A stretch of DNA of 64,000 nt from Saccharum officinarum. Lineage: Eukaryota; Streptophyta; Magnoliopsida; Poales; Poaceae. Numbering within the stretch: position 1 is the first letter of the stretch; each line of letters opens with the position of its first letter. Where the stretch lies: NCBI GenBank assembly GCA_020631735.1, contig CM036197.1, positions 45,059,880 through 45,123,879 of the forward strand, in the 5' to 3' direction. Below the pieces are notes generated by a model. The model had not been told where the DNA came from, searched no databases, and worked only from the letters and a program-made list of their open reading frames with translations. The position numbers were made by a program, and so were the translations under genes. Positions 1 through 11,706 of this stretch are shown in pieces.

Positions 1-963
1 CCCGCCCGTCGTTCCTGGGCTCCCTCCGGCTAGGGAGTCCGATAAGTCTCCGTGACCGTGCGCGGGCTAGGCTAAGCATGGGTGCGGCTTTCGTGAACAA
101 GTTGCCACGTTTACATGTCTTTGTCATGTACCATTCGTGGTTCTAGCTACACTACCTTGTGTTTTGTATGGTGTGGTGATGTAGCAAACTACGCGTCAGA
201 GAGTTTGTGTTCTCTGTCTATGTAGCTGTGCTTTTGGGATAATCAGAGTTTGCATCTCGTAATACTTCGTCCCACCCAGGGCATTTTCCATGTCTGCTGT
301 TCGCATCCATTGATGACCACAAAGCACCAAGCAGTTATAACTATGCACGTCAGTAAAATACTCAGAAGTACAGTATATCAGCAAAGATATAACCTCGCCT
401 GCATCCTCTGTCTCTGTGTTAGCTCTGTAACAGGCGCAGGCGCAGACACAGGCAAAGCACAAGCGCTAGCTCGCGGTGAGAACGCAAACACGGCAAAAAT
501 GACCAAGGCTCTGCAGGCTGCTGTTGCACTCCTGTTGGTGGCGGCACTGCTGCTGCTAGCCGCATAGCCCCTTGCGAGTTGTTACGGAAGCACAACCGCA
601 CAAGCACGTAGACCAGTTGGGTCACTACACAGCTACAGATGTACAGTATATGCTTGTCCAACATATACATCATGCTGGATTTGCAAGAATCATATAGGAC
701 AGGGCACCTTAAGCATACCAATAAAATCTCGGTAACACCAAACAACCAGTACAGTGTACAGATACAGCAGAATTGAGCCCTACAAATTTCATGTTACAGA
801 TGCTGGCATGCTGCCCACAAGTTTTTAGTATGTAACCCACACGTTTTTAGTATGTAACTCAATAGCTTCTTTTTACAACTGTTCCTGGCCATCGATGACA
901 AGGCAAACTATGAGTGTCCCCTCACTCGTTTGCCCTCTGCACCTTTTGGCTCGGGAGTTCGTT
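1..963. other. flank downstream of gamma-SNAP; no gene supported
   Basis: Roughly 700-963 is the likely 3' untranslated region of the minus-strand gamma-SNAP gene. The first 250 bases have the mixed, T-rich look of a 3' UTR or intergenic sequence. The only coding hint is a very short plus-strand ORF at 499-567 (22 codons, A-rich context before the ATG, almost entirely hydrophobic after residue 5). I cannot assign it. Confidence 0.4.
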
Positions 964-3900
964 TTAAGTGAGGTCATCCTCGTCCAAGGATTCCTCGCCA
1001 TCATCAGCCTTCTTGATGGCCTGCAGATCACCTGTCGGTAGCTTCCGTGCAAGCCTAATTACCTGCATTAATGTACAGAACCAACTGTCACCACGAATCC
1101 CAAGCAAAGACAAGCACAAATCAAGTATACTAATATAATCAGCGAGGCCAACATTACATCAGAGTGAATGCAAACTGCTCTAGACTCTAGAATATGGGCC
1201 AATTGATGATCATGCGGTGGTAAGACAAGTACTAAACAGAATACAGTCAATCAGGGTTTCTTTTTCACACACAAATGACATCCCCAGCTCCTTCACCATT
1301 TTATGGACATGCAACACCAGATGTCAACTTCTGATCCATTAGACATGAGCATTGCCGATACAATTTAGCGATGCATTGCTTTTTATAGAAGAAATGAAAA
1401 TAATTACCACATGGTCAAGGTGATTGAAGGCACTTGATTGAGCAATGCGTTTGATTTCTTCAGCATCACCATCCTCATAAGCAGACAATAGTTTTGTTGC
1501 GCATCGATTCTGGTCGCTATTGAGGAAGGCTTGAACCCTTTAAATGATAATGTAAAATTTTCCTAAGCGCCTCATGGTTTCATGGGGGAAATAGCATATG
1601 GCACAAATACAATTATACAAATTTTCACCGATGTACAGCTTACTCTGAGCAGTCATTGTAGCATTTCTGAGCTTGCTGAAAATCATGCGCGTAGAGATAG
1701 ATGATGATCGCACTCAGATAAGCCTGAATACCAGAAACAACTTTTGAATCAGGCAAGTTTTGTGTTCAAGACATACATGAAGCAAGTTTTGTGTTCAAGA
1801 AATGGTCACAGACAAAGCTGCAAGATACAAATATAATGTGCGGATTTTGCTAATTTGTAAAATTCTCAGCTCAATAATACACATGGAGTTTCTGAATAAT
1901 TATGTAAGCTCATTTCAGTTATCAGTTAGGGGGAAAAATATACCTTGCATTGGCTATTGATGGCATTGCACTTATCAGCAGCTGAACCAAGTCTTAAAAA
2001 GAAAGCAGCAGCATCTGAATATCTGTCCAATGGCCAAAGATGGGGGTGAATTGTAAGATGGTCATGTTAACACAATGCTAAATGATAAGAACATGCAAAT
2101 CTATGAGTAAGGATATTGATTGACTGGGTTTGAGAAAATGTGCAAGCACCTATTCTATCCATCATTAGGTGGGATAGTAAAGATCAAACCCAAGCAGTAT
2201 ACGAGAGTTCCTATGTGTTAGGTTCAGAAAATTCAAAGTGTCACTTTAGGCCCTTAATGTATATTCAAAACATTTTCTGTTTGTCTTTATTTGACTTAAA
2301 AGCTCACTTACTTCACATGCAAGAACAATGAAGATCAAAATGTTCCAAGGAAATCATGAATGAGATAGCATATAGATGCAAAGGAGAGGCTATAGAGCAA
2401 AATTAATATAAGCAGGCATTAAGGTGATCTTACTTCTCCATCTTGATGTACAAAGCTGCAGCAGCACGGTACAAGTCAAAAGCCATCTGTTCCTTCCCAT
2501 CTTCTTCTAGAACTGAACAAGCCTCATCATACATTTTAATGGCTTCTTCTGGAGATTTCTCCTCCAAGGCACTGATTTCATAATATTATGTTCAGAACAT
2601 AAGCTTCCATAATGTCAACACTGTAGGAGGTGACGTTTAAATTTACCTGGCACCCTTTGCTAGAGCATCAGATGCAGGTTGTGGCCTTCCACATTCACGA
2701 TATAATTCTGAAGCTCTGAGATAGAAATCCGATACTTCATTCCAGCGCCCAAGCTCCTTTGCTAATGCAGCAGCAGATTCCATATGCTTAGCAGCATCCC
2801 ATGGTCTATGACATTAGCTAAGGGTACACTAGGTAATTGTATAATGATATGAAAAACGAAAATACCAAAACTGCAGAGAAATTTCCAAAGGATACGAGGA
2901 GATCATTTCCTGTCCTTTTGAGGCCTTCTCAAATGCATCTTTTGCTTTCTCATTGTCCTTTCTGAACCTATACGCAATTGCTTTAAAGAAGAAATGAATT
3001 TCACTTATATACTCTCCAGTGAACAAATTGCTATCAAGAAAAATAAGAAGGATGGTAAAGGTCACCGACCAGCTTGCTCGTACAAGGAAGTAGCGCTTTT
3101 CCAATCAGCATTCCACCTTGTAAAACTCAATTTTGTTCTGCAAAAAAAAAAGGTATATTCAAGAAATTTTGAGGGAACATGCTTTACATAGAATCAATTA
3201 TAGGTTGCTAGAACAGGACTTTTTAGGTGTCACATTGATAAAAGTAATAGAAGTAAAAGCAGGAAAATCAGCAGACTTACTATAAAGCAGTCAATCACAC
3301 ACTATAAGAAAAGAATTTTGCAATGCTAAAGATCAGACCATCCTGACATATAGTCATGTATAAGGAAATCATATAAAACTCTGAACTTATTCAAAAGTAG
3401 CTCCATTACACCGCCCCACCCCACAGTTTGCCTCCTCAAGCAGTGCACATGAAGGTATCCGTTTTGAATGAACTAATAATTCTTGTAGATGCAATGACCA
3501 GTGAGAGGTCAACTTTTATGCAAGACAAGGACACAAGGCGCTTTTGTTTGTCATGTATCATTTGAATAAAGCATAGAATGGTCCAAGATAAGATCCGGCA
3601 CAGCGTATACTCCCAAACAATGCACTTACAAGGCCTTGAAGCTACATCGCATAGCCATTGCTGAAGTGGCATACTCTACCACAAGGAATGGTACGCATTC
3701 ACCCATGTCTGCATATGTGTCAAAAATAGAAAGGTAATGCAATGTGATCTAATTATCTAGGGGAGTGTAACATCAGGAATTCCCCCACATTTTGGATCTA
3801 AACGAAATTGCCATTGTATTGCCTTTTCGTGCAGATTTGGCATGCCCCTGAGCACAATTCGACCAAATTAGCATAAAACCAAGTTACTAGGGGAGCTGAT

Positions 3901-4335
3901 GAGCCCTCTTAAAGTGAACCCGGAAATAGGTAGTCCTGTAGGGGAACTCCACCAATCACATGAAGATCAGGTCGTATGCAAGATCCCGAAACCAACGTCA
4001 TAACTTTGGAAGAACTAGTGAAATTTCGTCCAACAGCAAGACGCCAAAACTAGATCTAGGAATTCCCTGATCGCTCAAGATACATCCACACGAAAGCTCG
4101 CCACGATCGGGCTAAGAATTAGAAATTGGAGGGATCTAATTCGATGCAGTAAAGGCCCAGACAGCTCGATTTGTCGACCTAAACGAAATGAAATCCCCAT
4201 TCTGAAAGAACACACGCGTAACAGCAATCGGGGTCGCTCGCGGGTCAAACGAAGCAGGATAACTCGAAGGAAACGCAGGGCTCACAGTTTGTCGGCTTTG
4301 CTCATGAGCTTGTCGGGGTCGGAAGAGCTCGCCAT
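964..4335 (-). CDS. gamma-soluble NSF attachment protein (gamma-SNAP), nine exons
   Basis: SNAP proteins bind assembled SNARE complexes and recruit the NSF ATPase to disassemble them after membrane fusion. They act at the cytosolic face of the endomembrane system. I traced nine GT-AG exons in translation order: 4286-4335, 3070-3137, 2896-2980, 2647-2805, 2434-2571, 1944-2022, 1644-1723, 1408-1537 and 964-1062. They total 888 nt, or 295 residues, close to the roughly 290 residues usual for plant gamma-SNAP. Hallmarks are an N-terminal LTKLSFTRWNADWKSAT segment, then DAFEKASKGQEM, the PWDAAKHMESAAALA helix, a central DLYRAAAALYIKMEK region, and the acidic C-terminus ending EESLDEDDLT. The fold is a TPR-like helical solenoid, with no signal peptide or membrane segment. 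The start is the only ATG giving the family N-terminus (MASSSDPDKLM). Exon 1 lies 1.1 kb upstream of exon 2. All phases agree and no stop interrupts, so the gene looks intact. The divergent GC-rich stretch after 4335 is its probable promoter and 5' UTR. Confidence 0.95.
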
Positions 4336-5232
4336 GGCCGAGAGCGCTGCCTGCTTCCTCTTCTCCGCTCCGCTGCCCAGATTCCCACGCCTGCTGGTTC
4401 GAGCAGTTGAGCAGACAATGCTGCCTTCCGATGAGGACGGGAACTGGCAGTTCGTCGAGATTCGCGCAGCCTCAATCCAACGTATATCAATTAGTTGGGC
4501 CCTTAGGAAGGCCCGGCCCAGGACTAACGGCAGAGCCCGCCTGCCAAGATCCTCCGAGGCACGTTTCGCTCATGATTTATGCGGCTGATGATGTTTTGTC
4601 GCGAGAGAAAAATAATATGTTATGGTTAAAAAACCGAGCCGATAAGTTTAAGCGAATAAGCATGTTTGATAGTTTTTTTGTTTGAGCTCCTCCGCATCTC
4701 CATCCACGTTTAAAAAATGGCAAATTCACTTGGCAAATCTTGTGATTTGGCAACTCCTTAAAATATAAGCCAAATGAAAAAATAGACTCTCTCTAATAAT
4801 TTGCCATTTTGACTTGGTAAAATTAAAAAAGTAGGCCCACATCCTACCCGACCCAACTATCCTGCGACTCTCCTTCCCACGTGTCGCGTGCGATCCTTCT
4901 CCGCGCGTGCGTGAAGGGCGCCGCCGCCGCGGTACCTCGCGCTCTCTGTCAAAGCTGGCCATCGACTCCGACCGGCCATCTCCTACATCGAGCCGGCCAT
5001 CTCCTCCACCAAGGCGCCCATCTTCTCCTCCCATCAGGATTAATATTTCTTTCGGTTTGTATGACCCACGTTGTTTTTGTCAACACCTTGCATGACAACT
5101 ATCTTGTGAAATTTTTGCTTGCATTCACGTTGTCTGATTCAATACCATGCGGTATCAGACTTGGAACAGTAGATGGTCAGGCGATCTATCCTGTCCATTC
5201 AGCAACACGAAAACAAGGAGCATCAACATTTA
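4336..5232. other. intergenic, promoter side of gamma-SNAP and eroded repeat
   Basis: Just upstream of the gamma-SNAP ATG is a GC-rich stretch (to about 4590), plausibly its 5' UTR and promoter. From about 4700 the sequence is AT-rich, with several TTGGCAAAT-like words that recur in inverted form near 5745-5775, next to a GATGCTC end. This resembles an eroded PIF/Harbinger-type element of about 1.1 kb (roughly 4690-5775) into which a MITE inserted. The left terminus is too decayed to prove it. The small GC-rich ORFs here are not convincing. Confidence 0.3.
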
Positions 5233-5473
5233 GGCCATGTTTAGTTGGCAATTTTTTTTTGAAAAAGCACTGTATAACTTTTCATTTGTATTTGACAAAC
5301 TTTATCCAATCATGGATTAACTAGGCTCAAAAGATTCGTCTCGACATTTACAGATAAACTGTGCAATTAGTTATTTTTTATCTACATTTAATGTTCCATA
5401 TATATACCAGCATATGCGATGTGACGAAAAATCTTTAAAACTTTTTGTATTTTGGCACAAACTAAACAAGGCC
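5233..5473. mobile_element. MITE with GGCC(A/T)TGTTTAGTT termini
   Basis: The left end reads GGCCATGTTTAGTT. The right end is the inverted GGCCTTGTTTAGTT, and TA flanks both sides. The body contains the phrase AACTAGGCTCAAAAGATTCG followed by a GTGCAATTAGTTATTTTTTA-like stretch, shared with the elements at 47.2-47.6 kb. This is a short non-autonomous DNA element of a family abundant in panicoid grasses. I do not assign a superfamily with certainty. Confidence 0.75.
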
Positions 5474-6639
5474 TAATCAAGACCTGGCGTCCATGTTCCA
5501 TCAGCACGGCAGCAGGTACCAGCAGCGACAGGATCTTCAGAACATCTGCCTCTCTGTCTCATCAACACGATTTGCCGGCCACGAGCGCGCAACAGCAGCT
5601 ACCGTAGGTACTTGTAGCTGCAGCTTTGTCCACGCGCGCGGAGAAAGACAGGCGGCGTCGCGCGGGCTCTGCGATGCGAAGTGGGATGCGCGCGTGTAAA
5701 GATGCGCGTGCGGAGGGGAGGAATAGCAAGTTGCTAAAAATACCAAGCTCATTTGGCAAACTGTTAAAGATGCTCTAATTCATTTAAAAAAAAAATACAG
5801 TCGTTTGTTACGGTGCATATAACGTGATGCTTTAGTTTTATCGTAAGTAATCAAAGTGTTTAATTTTAACTAAATTAATACACTAGAATACTAATTTTAT
5901 ACACTTCTCCTATATTTCAGGTATCTGAATTTTAAGATGATTTCGGGTAACACTCTTGTACCACCAACTAATATAAGTAAATTGTTCTTTTTGTGTTTTC
6001 TTATTTATTTTTGTGTCATAACATATTTAGTTTTTTGTCCTTGTCTACCTATAAAAATAATTATAAATTATTAATAGATTTTGTGCCAATACAAATTAGA
6101 TTTTCGGTATCGAAAATTGCAGATTGCGCATGTATAAATTGCAATGAACGAAATCTATAATTTTAGTATAAAATATATACAATAATCGTCGCTGAAAGAA
6201 AACTAAAATTCAGGCACCTGAATATTAGCAAGTCCCAATTTTACATTATTAAATAAATATTATTAGATTGGTTATGCAATATACTTTAACAATATACATA
6301 TTTGGTGTTATAAATGTTAGCAAATTTCTTTATATATTTAGTCACGTTTTTTGGGAGTATTATGAAGCCTGAGTCGTTCGCTGAGAAAAATCGATAATGA
6401 TACCCTCACGGTGTTCGCTCTTCTTGGACGGGATGGACGTGCCTGCCCCCACGTCTTGCATCGCGTGCACCCGCACCTCGTGCCTCGCACCAATGGACGG
6501 GGCAGACATGCCTGTCCTCGCGCCTCGCGTCGCGCGCTTGAGCCTCGTGCCCACGCCAAAGGGAGGGATGGACACGCGTACCTCCATGCCTCATGTCACG
6601 CACCCTCATCCGCGCCTCGTGCCTCCCGCCATGCCGCGA
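5474..6639. other. intergenic; AT-rich then CpG-rich repeats
   Basis: 5474-5720 is GC-rich, and 5760-6390 is very AT-rich with no ORF. Between 6400 and 6640 are irregular repeats built around GGGATGGACGTGCCT- and CGCCTCGTGCC-like words. These give short ORFs in several frames and are not credible genes. The right edge is the target site of the solo LTR starting at 6640. The same kind of CpG-rich sequence resumes at 8638, so the LTR split one unit. Confidence 0.4.
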
Positions 6640-8632
6640 TGAAAGGTCTTGATGACTAGAGGGGGGTGAATAGCTTTTTAAAATTTTATACAAAGACAAG
6701 CTAAACAAGTTTATCAATATAACAAATAGCGAGATGCGAATTTTACTTAGCCTATGGGGTGTTTGCAAGCCACCTAACCAATTCACAATTCTAGTATATT
6801 TACACTCAACCGCACAAGTCAAACCGCACAACTTAGCTACAACTAAAGCTAACTAGCTACACAAGTTAAGAGCTACACTAACAAGCTAGCAAGGTAACTA
6901 AAAAATTAATACAAAAGAGAGTTAGAAGGGTATCACCGAGGGACGAAGCATTGAGCCAACCAATAATATGATCAAGAAATGAATTTCACAATACACAACC
7001 ACCGGAATCGATTAATCACAATAAGAATGATGAAACAAAGATTTATCCCGAGGTTCACGTGCTTGCCGGCACGCTAGTCCCCGTTGTGTCCCTCTTCACC
7101 ATGTGGTTCGGTGGCTAATCGGTCACACACCGAGCCTCTCAAAAGGCGCCACAAGAACCTACCAAATGGCAAAAGGTTGCAAATGACACGAGCAATTCAC
7201 TAACGTTGCCTTTGGCGCTTCGCCGAGGTAGGCACAAACCCCTCAAAATCACCGGAGGTGGTCAAGAACAATCACCAACTCTTGCCAACGCCTCCAAGCT
7301 GCTCCAAGCTGTCTAGGTGGAGGCAATCACTAAGAGAAACAAGAATTCCGCAACAAATCAACCACCAAGTGCCAACTAGATGCAATCTTAAAATGCAAAT
7401 GCACTTAGATCACTCAATCTCACTTTGAATATGTAAAGAAGCAAGACAAATGAGTGGAAGGGGAGTTGCTTAGCTCAAAGTGCTCACAAGTATGTCAAAG
7501 AGTGCAAGAGATGAGCCTTGAGCCGGCCAACCAGTATTTATAGAGGTGGCTCACTCAAAAGAGTCGTTGCTCTCCCCACGAATGTGACAGACGCGTCTGA
7601 TGCTACAAGAGGTTGCCACGTGTCTCGACCGTTTGAACTCAGAGCAAATCGCGTCCACGCGACAGACGCGTCCGACGCTCGAAGGCCGCACGTTTGCTGC
7701 CGCGACAGACGCTATCCAAAAAGCCCAAAACGCGAGCTCAGCCGACAGACGCGTCCGGTGCTGGACCGAGGGATGCGTCTGTCGCACAGAACCACGACGC
7801 GCCCACGCGACAGACGCGGCAACAGTGCCATGCACGGCATCTGTCGTGGTCACGTCCATGCGTCTGACGCCCGAGCGCCAGAAACCCTAACTAGGGTATG
7901 GCGATAGACGCTGCACAGTAGCGTCTGACGCTCATGGCAGCAGCGTCTGTCGCCCATATCTCGGCGAATTTGCGACGTTTGCTTGATCCGTTTGATTCAC
8001 CCTTTCACATATGAGCTAGACTAAGTATGTGTGTCACTTTAGCACATGTTTTAGCTCATAAAACACCATGTGACATTGCCTCCAAATCTCGACATTGGCG
8101 TAAAGGAAAATAGGCGTTTCAACTCCTCGAAAACGCCTGAATCCCGCCTCGCAAGCTCAGCGGGAGGGAGAGAGGACCCCAAACCCTCTCTACCGCTCAA
8201 ACTCCATCGCCATCGTAAATGTGCTAACACCACCAAGTGATTATCGTCATGTGCGAGTGTGTTAGCATTTTCACAATTATTTTTCGAGGCGTTATTAGTT
8301 CTATCCAAATGCATATGATTATGAAATGCACGTCTAGAAGTACTTAGGAGTTCAATAGCCGCGTCATTCCCCTCTTTATAGTACGGTTATCTATCTTATA
8401 ATGTAACCACACCACTAGGTGTCTTGGTTACTAAAACACAACCCTTAAGCATATACCTTTGCCTTGATCATGTAGGGTTGCATCCAATTCCAAGTGTGGT
8501 CATCATGTTCACCATGTCCAACTTACCACCAACCTTAGAATGTACTAATCCTCATATGCTATATACAACTTAGGCATAGTATTAGAACTTAGGCATTGTC
8601 ACTAATTACCAACACCAAACATAGAGCTTTCA
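6640..8632 (-). mobile_element. solo LTR of a sirevirus-like Ty1-copia element
   Basis: The unit begins TGAAAGG and ends CTTTCA. It is flanked by the identical 5-bp duplication CGCGA (6635-6639 and 8633-8637), and no gag, pol or second LTR is present. This is the expected product of recombination between the two LTRs of one element. The start (TGAAAGGTCTTGATGACTAG, then a G-run and TGAAT) mirrors the end of the sirevirus LTRs at 24.6 and 36.4 kb but is clearly another family. A TATAAATA box on the minus strand (7535-7542) sits just downstream, in element sense, of a cluster of ACAGACGCGTC-type palindromes (about 7580-7950). That arrangement matches the U3 regions of the other sirevirus LTRs in the window. 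Length is 1,993 bp. Confidence 0.9.
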
Positions 8633-8732
8633 CGCGATCCATCCGCTTGTCGACCGTGGTGACCTCGAGCTCCGTGCCGGCGTTAAGCTCCGCGTGAACG
8701 AGCCTCCATTGTTGTGCAGAAAGTAGATGAGC

Positions 8733-9087
8733 ACATGTTGCAACTGTATGTTTCATGCGTTTCAGATGTATGTTGCATATGTTTCATCTGGATGTTGTAA
8801 AATTAGATTTGACGTTGCATATATTGCAATGACTATACACATATGTTGCAAGTGTATGTTTCAAATGTTTCAGCTGTTTTAAACGTATGTTACAAGTGTT
8901 TTATCTGGATGTTGCATATGTTGCACTGGCTATACACGTATGTTACAAGTGTATGTTTCAAATGTTTCAACTATTTTAAACGTATGTTGCAAGTGTTTTA
9001 TCTGTATATTGCATATATTGCAGTGACTATACACATATATTGCAAATGTTTCATCTATTTCAAACGTATATTGCAAGTGTTTTATCA
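8733..9087. repeat. 97-bp tandem repeat, about 2.6 clear copies plus a degenerate one
   Basis: The anchor CTATACAC recurs at 8833, 8930 and 9027, exactly 97 bp apart. Each unit carries ATGTTGCAAGTGTATGTTTC, then GTTTTAAACGTATGTT, then AAGTGTTTTATCTG. A degenerate unit precedes from about 8733. The frames encode only Cys/Tyr-rich repetitive ORFs, so this is non-coding. It could be the subterminal repeat block of a DNA transposon whose ends I could not define. Confidence 0.75.
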
Positions 9088-9659
9088 GCAGGTGTGGCTA
9101 GGGGGTGCGAGCAGAAGTTGTCCCCTTGGTGCAGCGGTCCCCACGTGCGCGGGGAAGCTAGCCAAGCGGGCGCGACAGCAGGCGCAGAATATAAAGTTGT
9201 ATCTATAGGTGTGGCCGCAGGCGTGAAACACAAAACTACATCCATACTTGACTGCTCTCTCTCTCCTTTTTTGTTCTAGCTGGATGCGGCCGGTCAGCAG
9301 CAGCATCCGGGAGGCACAGAGGGTGCGCTCTCTCGCACGCGTGCGCCCCTCCCCAGACATGGCGGCCAGCCAGCCAGCCCACACCGCGGCGGCAGATGGA
9401 GCAGTCTACAGGCGCACGAGTTCTGCATCAAACCCGACGGCGACGTCGCATCAGGTTTGCAGCCTCCAAACTGACCGCCGATTCGACGAGCAGAGCAGCC
9501 CGCGACGGGTGAAGCGGACGTGTGCGTGCCCATGCATGTGGTGTGGCACGCGGATTCCCAGCGCACGGATGTGACGGGCGGGCGAGGACAGTTGGTGGTG
9601 GATGAAGGCTCGGAGCCGCCGGTGGTGGTCACCGAACCTGGCACGCAGGCAGGCACCGG
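9088..9659. other. GC-rich intergenic sequence
   Basis: This is GC-rich DNA with several overlapping short ORFs on both strands and no recognisable domain. A CT-rich run lies near 9252-9270. It ends at the 8-bp target site of the hAT element. Confidence 0.35.
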
Positions 9660-10274
9660 CAGGGTTTTTTTTTACCGACTGGTCATCCGAAACCGTCCGC
9701 CTCCGGTTCCGGTTTACCGGTCCGGTTAACCGGTAACCGGTCGGTAACCGGTCGAATTTAAATTTGAATTTAAACGCGCCTTCAGTTCGGTTTGTCACCG
9801 GTTTACCGGACGGTTTGGAGCGGTAACCGCTCGGTTTGAGTTTGAAATTTTCTTTTTTCTTTTTTTTTTCAAACTTCTATACGTATAAATAAATACTAAA
9901 CGAACTCGAATTTGAAAAATTTTTACACCATTGGCTTCTATAAATCATGAACTATTTTTAGGAATTTTTCAGCATTTTTTGTTTTTTTTTTAAATTTTAA
10001 ATTTGAATTTGGGGGCCTTAACGGGCCAGGACCGGGATTTTTTTCTTTTTTTTTTCAAACTTCTATACGTATAAATAAATACTAAACGAACTCGAATTTG
10101 AAAAATTTTTACACCATTGGCTTCTATAAATCATGAACTATTTTTAGGAATTTTTTCAGCATTTTTTTTCAAATTTTAAATTTGAATTTGGAGAATACCT
10201 AACCGGACCGGATCGGAACCGGTTCGGCCCGGTTAGGCCGGTAACCGCGGTACGGAGCGGTTTTTTTAACCCTG
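9660..10274. mobile_element. non-autonomous hAT element, 615 bp
   Basis: The element starts CAGGGTTTTTTTTT and ends AAAAACC-type sequence closing in AACCCTG, i.e. inverted CAGGGTT termini typical of hAT. It is flanked by a perfect 8-bp duplication GGCACCGG (9652-9659 and 10275-10282), the hAT-sized target site. The subterminal regions are dense in ACCGGT/TAACCGGT motifs on both sides, as in hAT transposase-binding regions. Inside, a block of about 130 bp is repeated directly (starts at 9870 and 10056, offset 186 bp). No transposase ORF is present. Confidence 0.9.
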
Positions 10275-10282
10275 GGCACCGG

Positions 10283-11130
10283 CACGCACTCATGACATGA
10301 GCCACCCACACCATCAGATGATCAGATCATGTGCTCTGACGGGCTTCTGACCCGGCGACCTTTGCACGAGACCTGGGCGCCCTAGCCTATACCTAGGCCT
10401 ATCATACTATGATCTAGCTACTCTAGGCCTACGTTATTTATCGCATGCAGCCTGCGCTTGCATGCATCTTGGGTTGGGTTACGAAAGCAGCGACATGGCG
10501 GTGACTGCCTCTTTGTTTCCTTCCTGCGCCTGCCGAGGCCTCGCCATGCCGCCGGCGTCGGCGTGCATGCATGGGCCTGTCGTGGACGGTCCCTTTCCCT
10601 CCGGCCATGACATATACATATATCCCTAGCTAATACGACTCTCCGAATCCGTTTTCTCCATGCTCTCCTGCATCGCGTCGCGTGTTTTGCGGGGGGAGGA
10701 GATGCATGATATGAGCGGAGGAGGTGGATTATCTGGTCGCAGCTTATGCTTCGCCATCCTGGACCTCTCTGCTTACCGAGGGTCTTTTCGTCAACAGTGC
10801 GTGGGCCGTTGGTTGTTTGCATTGCCACATGCAGCGTGCGTCATGGGCAGATCCGCTATAGGTGTCCTGGTGTTCCCGAAAATACCCAACAAATTTACCA
10901 AATCATTATGTATATATCAAGTATACAAATATATATGTTCGTTGTATTCCATTTTTCATAATTTTCCTTGCTATTTACATATAAAATGTGTAGTTTTTCT
11001 CTCTAATTTTAACACACTACACCAACACTTCCTTAAGTAAGCCCATATAAATTGTCAACTAGGATCTTCATCCATCCCTCAATCACACATGGGTGCATGC
11101 ACGGGAATTGTGTGCATCTATCGCCCCTTA
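10283..11130. other. intergenic
   Basis: Mixed-composition DNA with no convincing gene. ORFs on both strands (for example around 10418-10828) have no domain signature and are mutually antisense. The segment 10880-11010 is AT-rich. Confidence 0.3.
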
Positions 11131-11706
11131 GAGCATCTCGAAGGGACTTTGCAAATGAGGTTTGCATTTGAGAATCTGCCAAAAACCTGAAAAAGATAGC
11201 TCCAATGGTTTTGCATATTAGTTTTGCATTTGGGGAAACTTTGCAATTCTCAGGTTGGGTTTGGCATTTATGCAGAGGCCGGTCGACTTGGCAAACGCGC
11301 GGTCGTTCTTCCTCGCGCCCGGTTCCTTCACCACGCGGGCGCAGTCCTTCCTTCGTCGCGCCTTGTTCGTTCACCTGGCGCGCGCGATGGCTTCGACGGA
11401 TGGCAGGCCTCCAAGCGTCCAGGGCTCCAAGGCTGCAGGCGTCGGCGTCGGAAGAGTTCCAGGGCACCAGGCGTCGGTGATGGAAGGGCTCCAGGGGGCA
11501 AGATCCAGGTACTCCTTCACCTCGCGCCAGCTAGCTAGGGTTGTATGTGGAGGGGATGGGCGATCGGTAGCTAGGGTTTTTTTGTGGATTTTTGCCTAGA
11601 TATGGTTCTGATCTGAGCGGCGGTTGAACGATCCGACTCGCTGCTAAATCAACCACCTGATCGCGGCGAGGTTGGGCGAGGAGGAGGGAGACGGTGGCTG
11701 TGGGCA

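Noticed and set aside
4690..5775. Complete PIF/Harbinger element around the 5.2-kb MITE
   Set aside because: The right end looks suitable, but the left end lacks a matching terminal repeat, so I only mention it as an eroded possibility.
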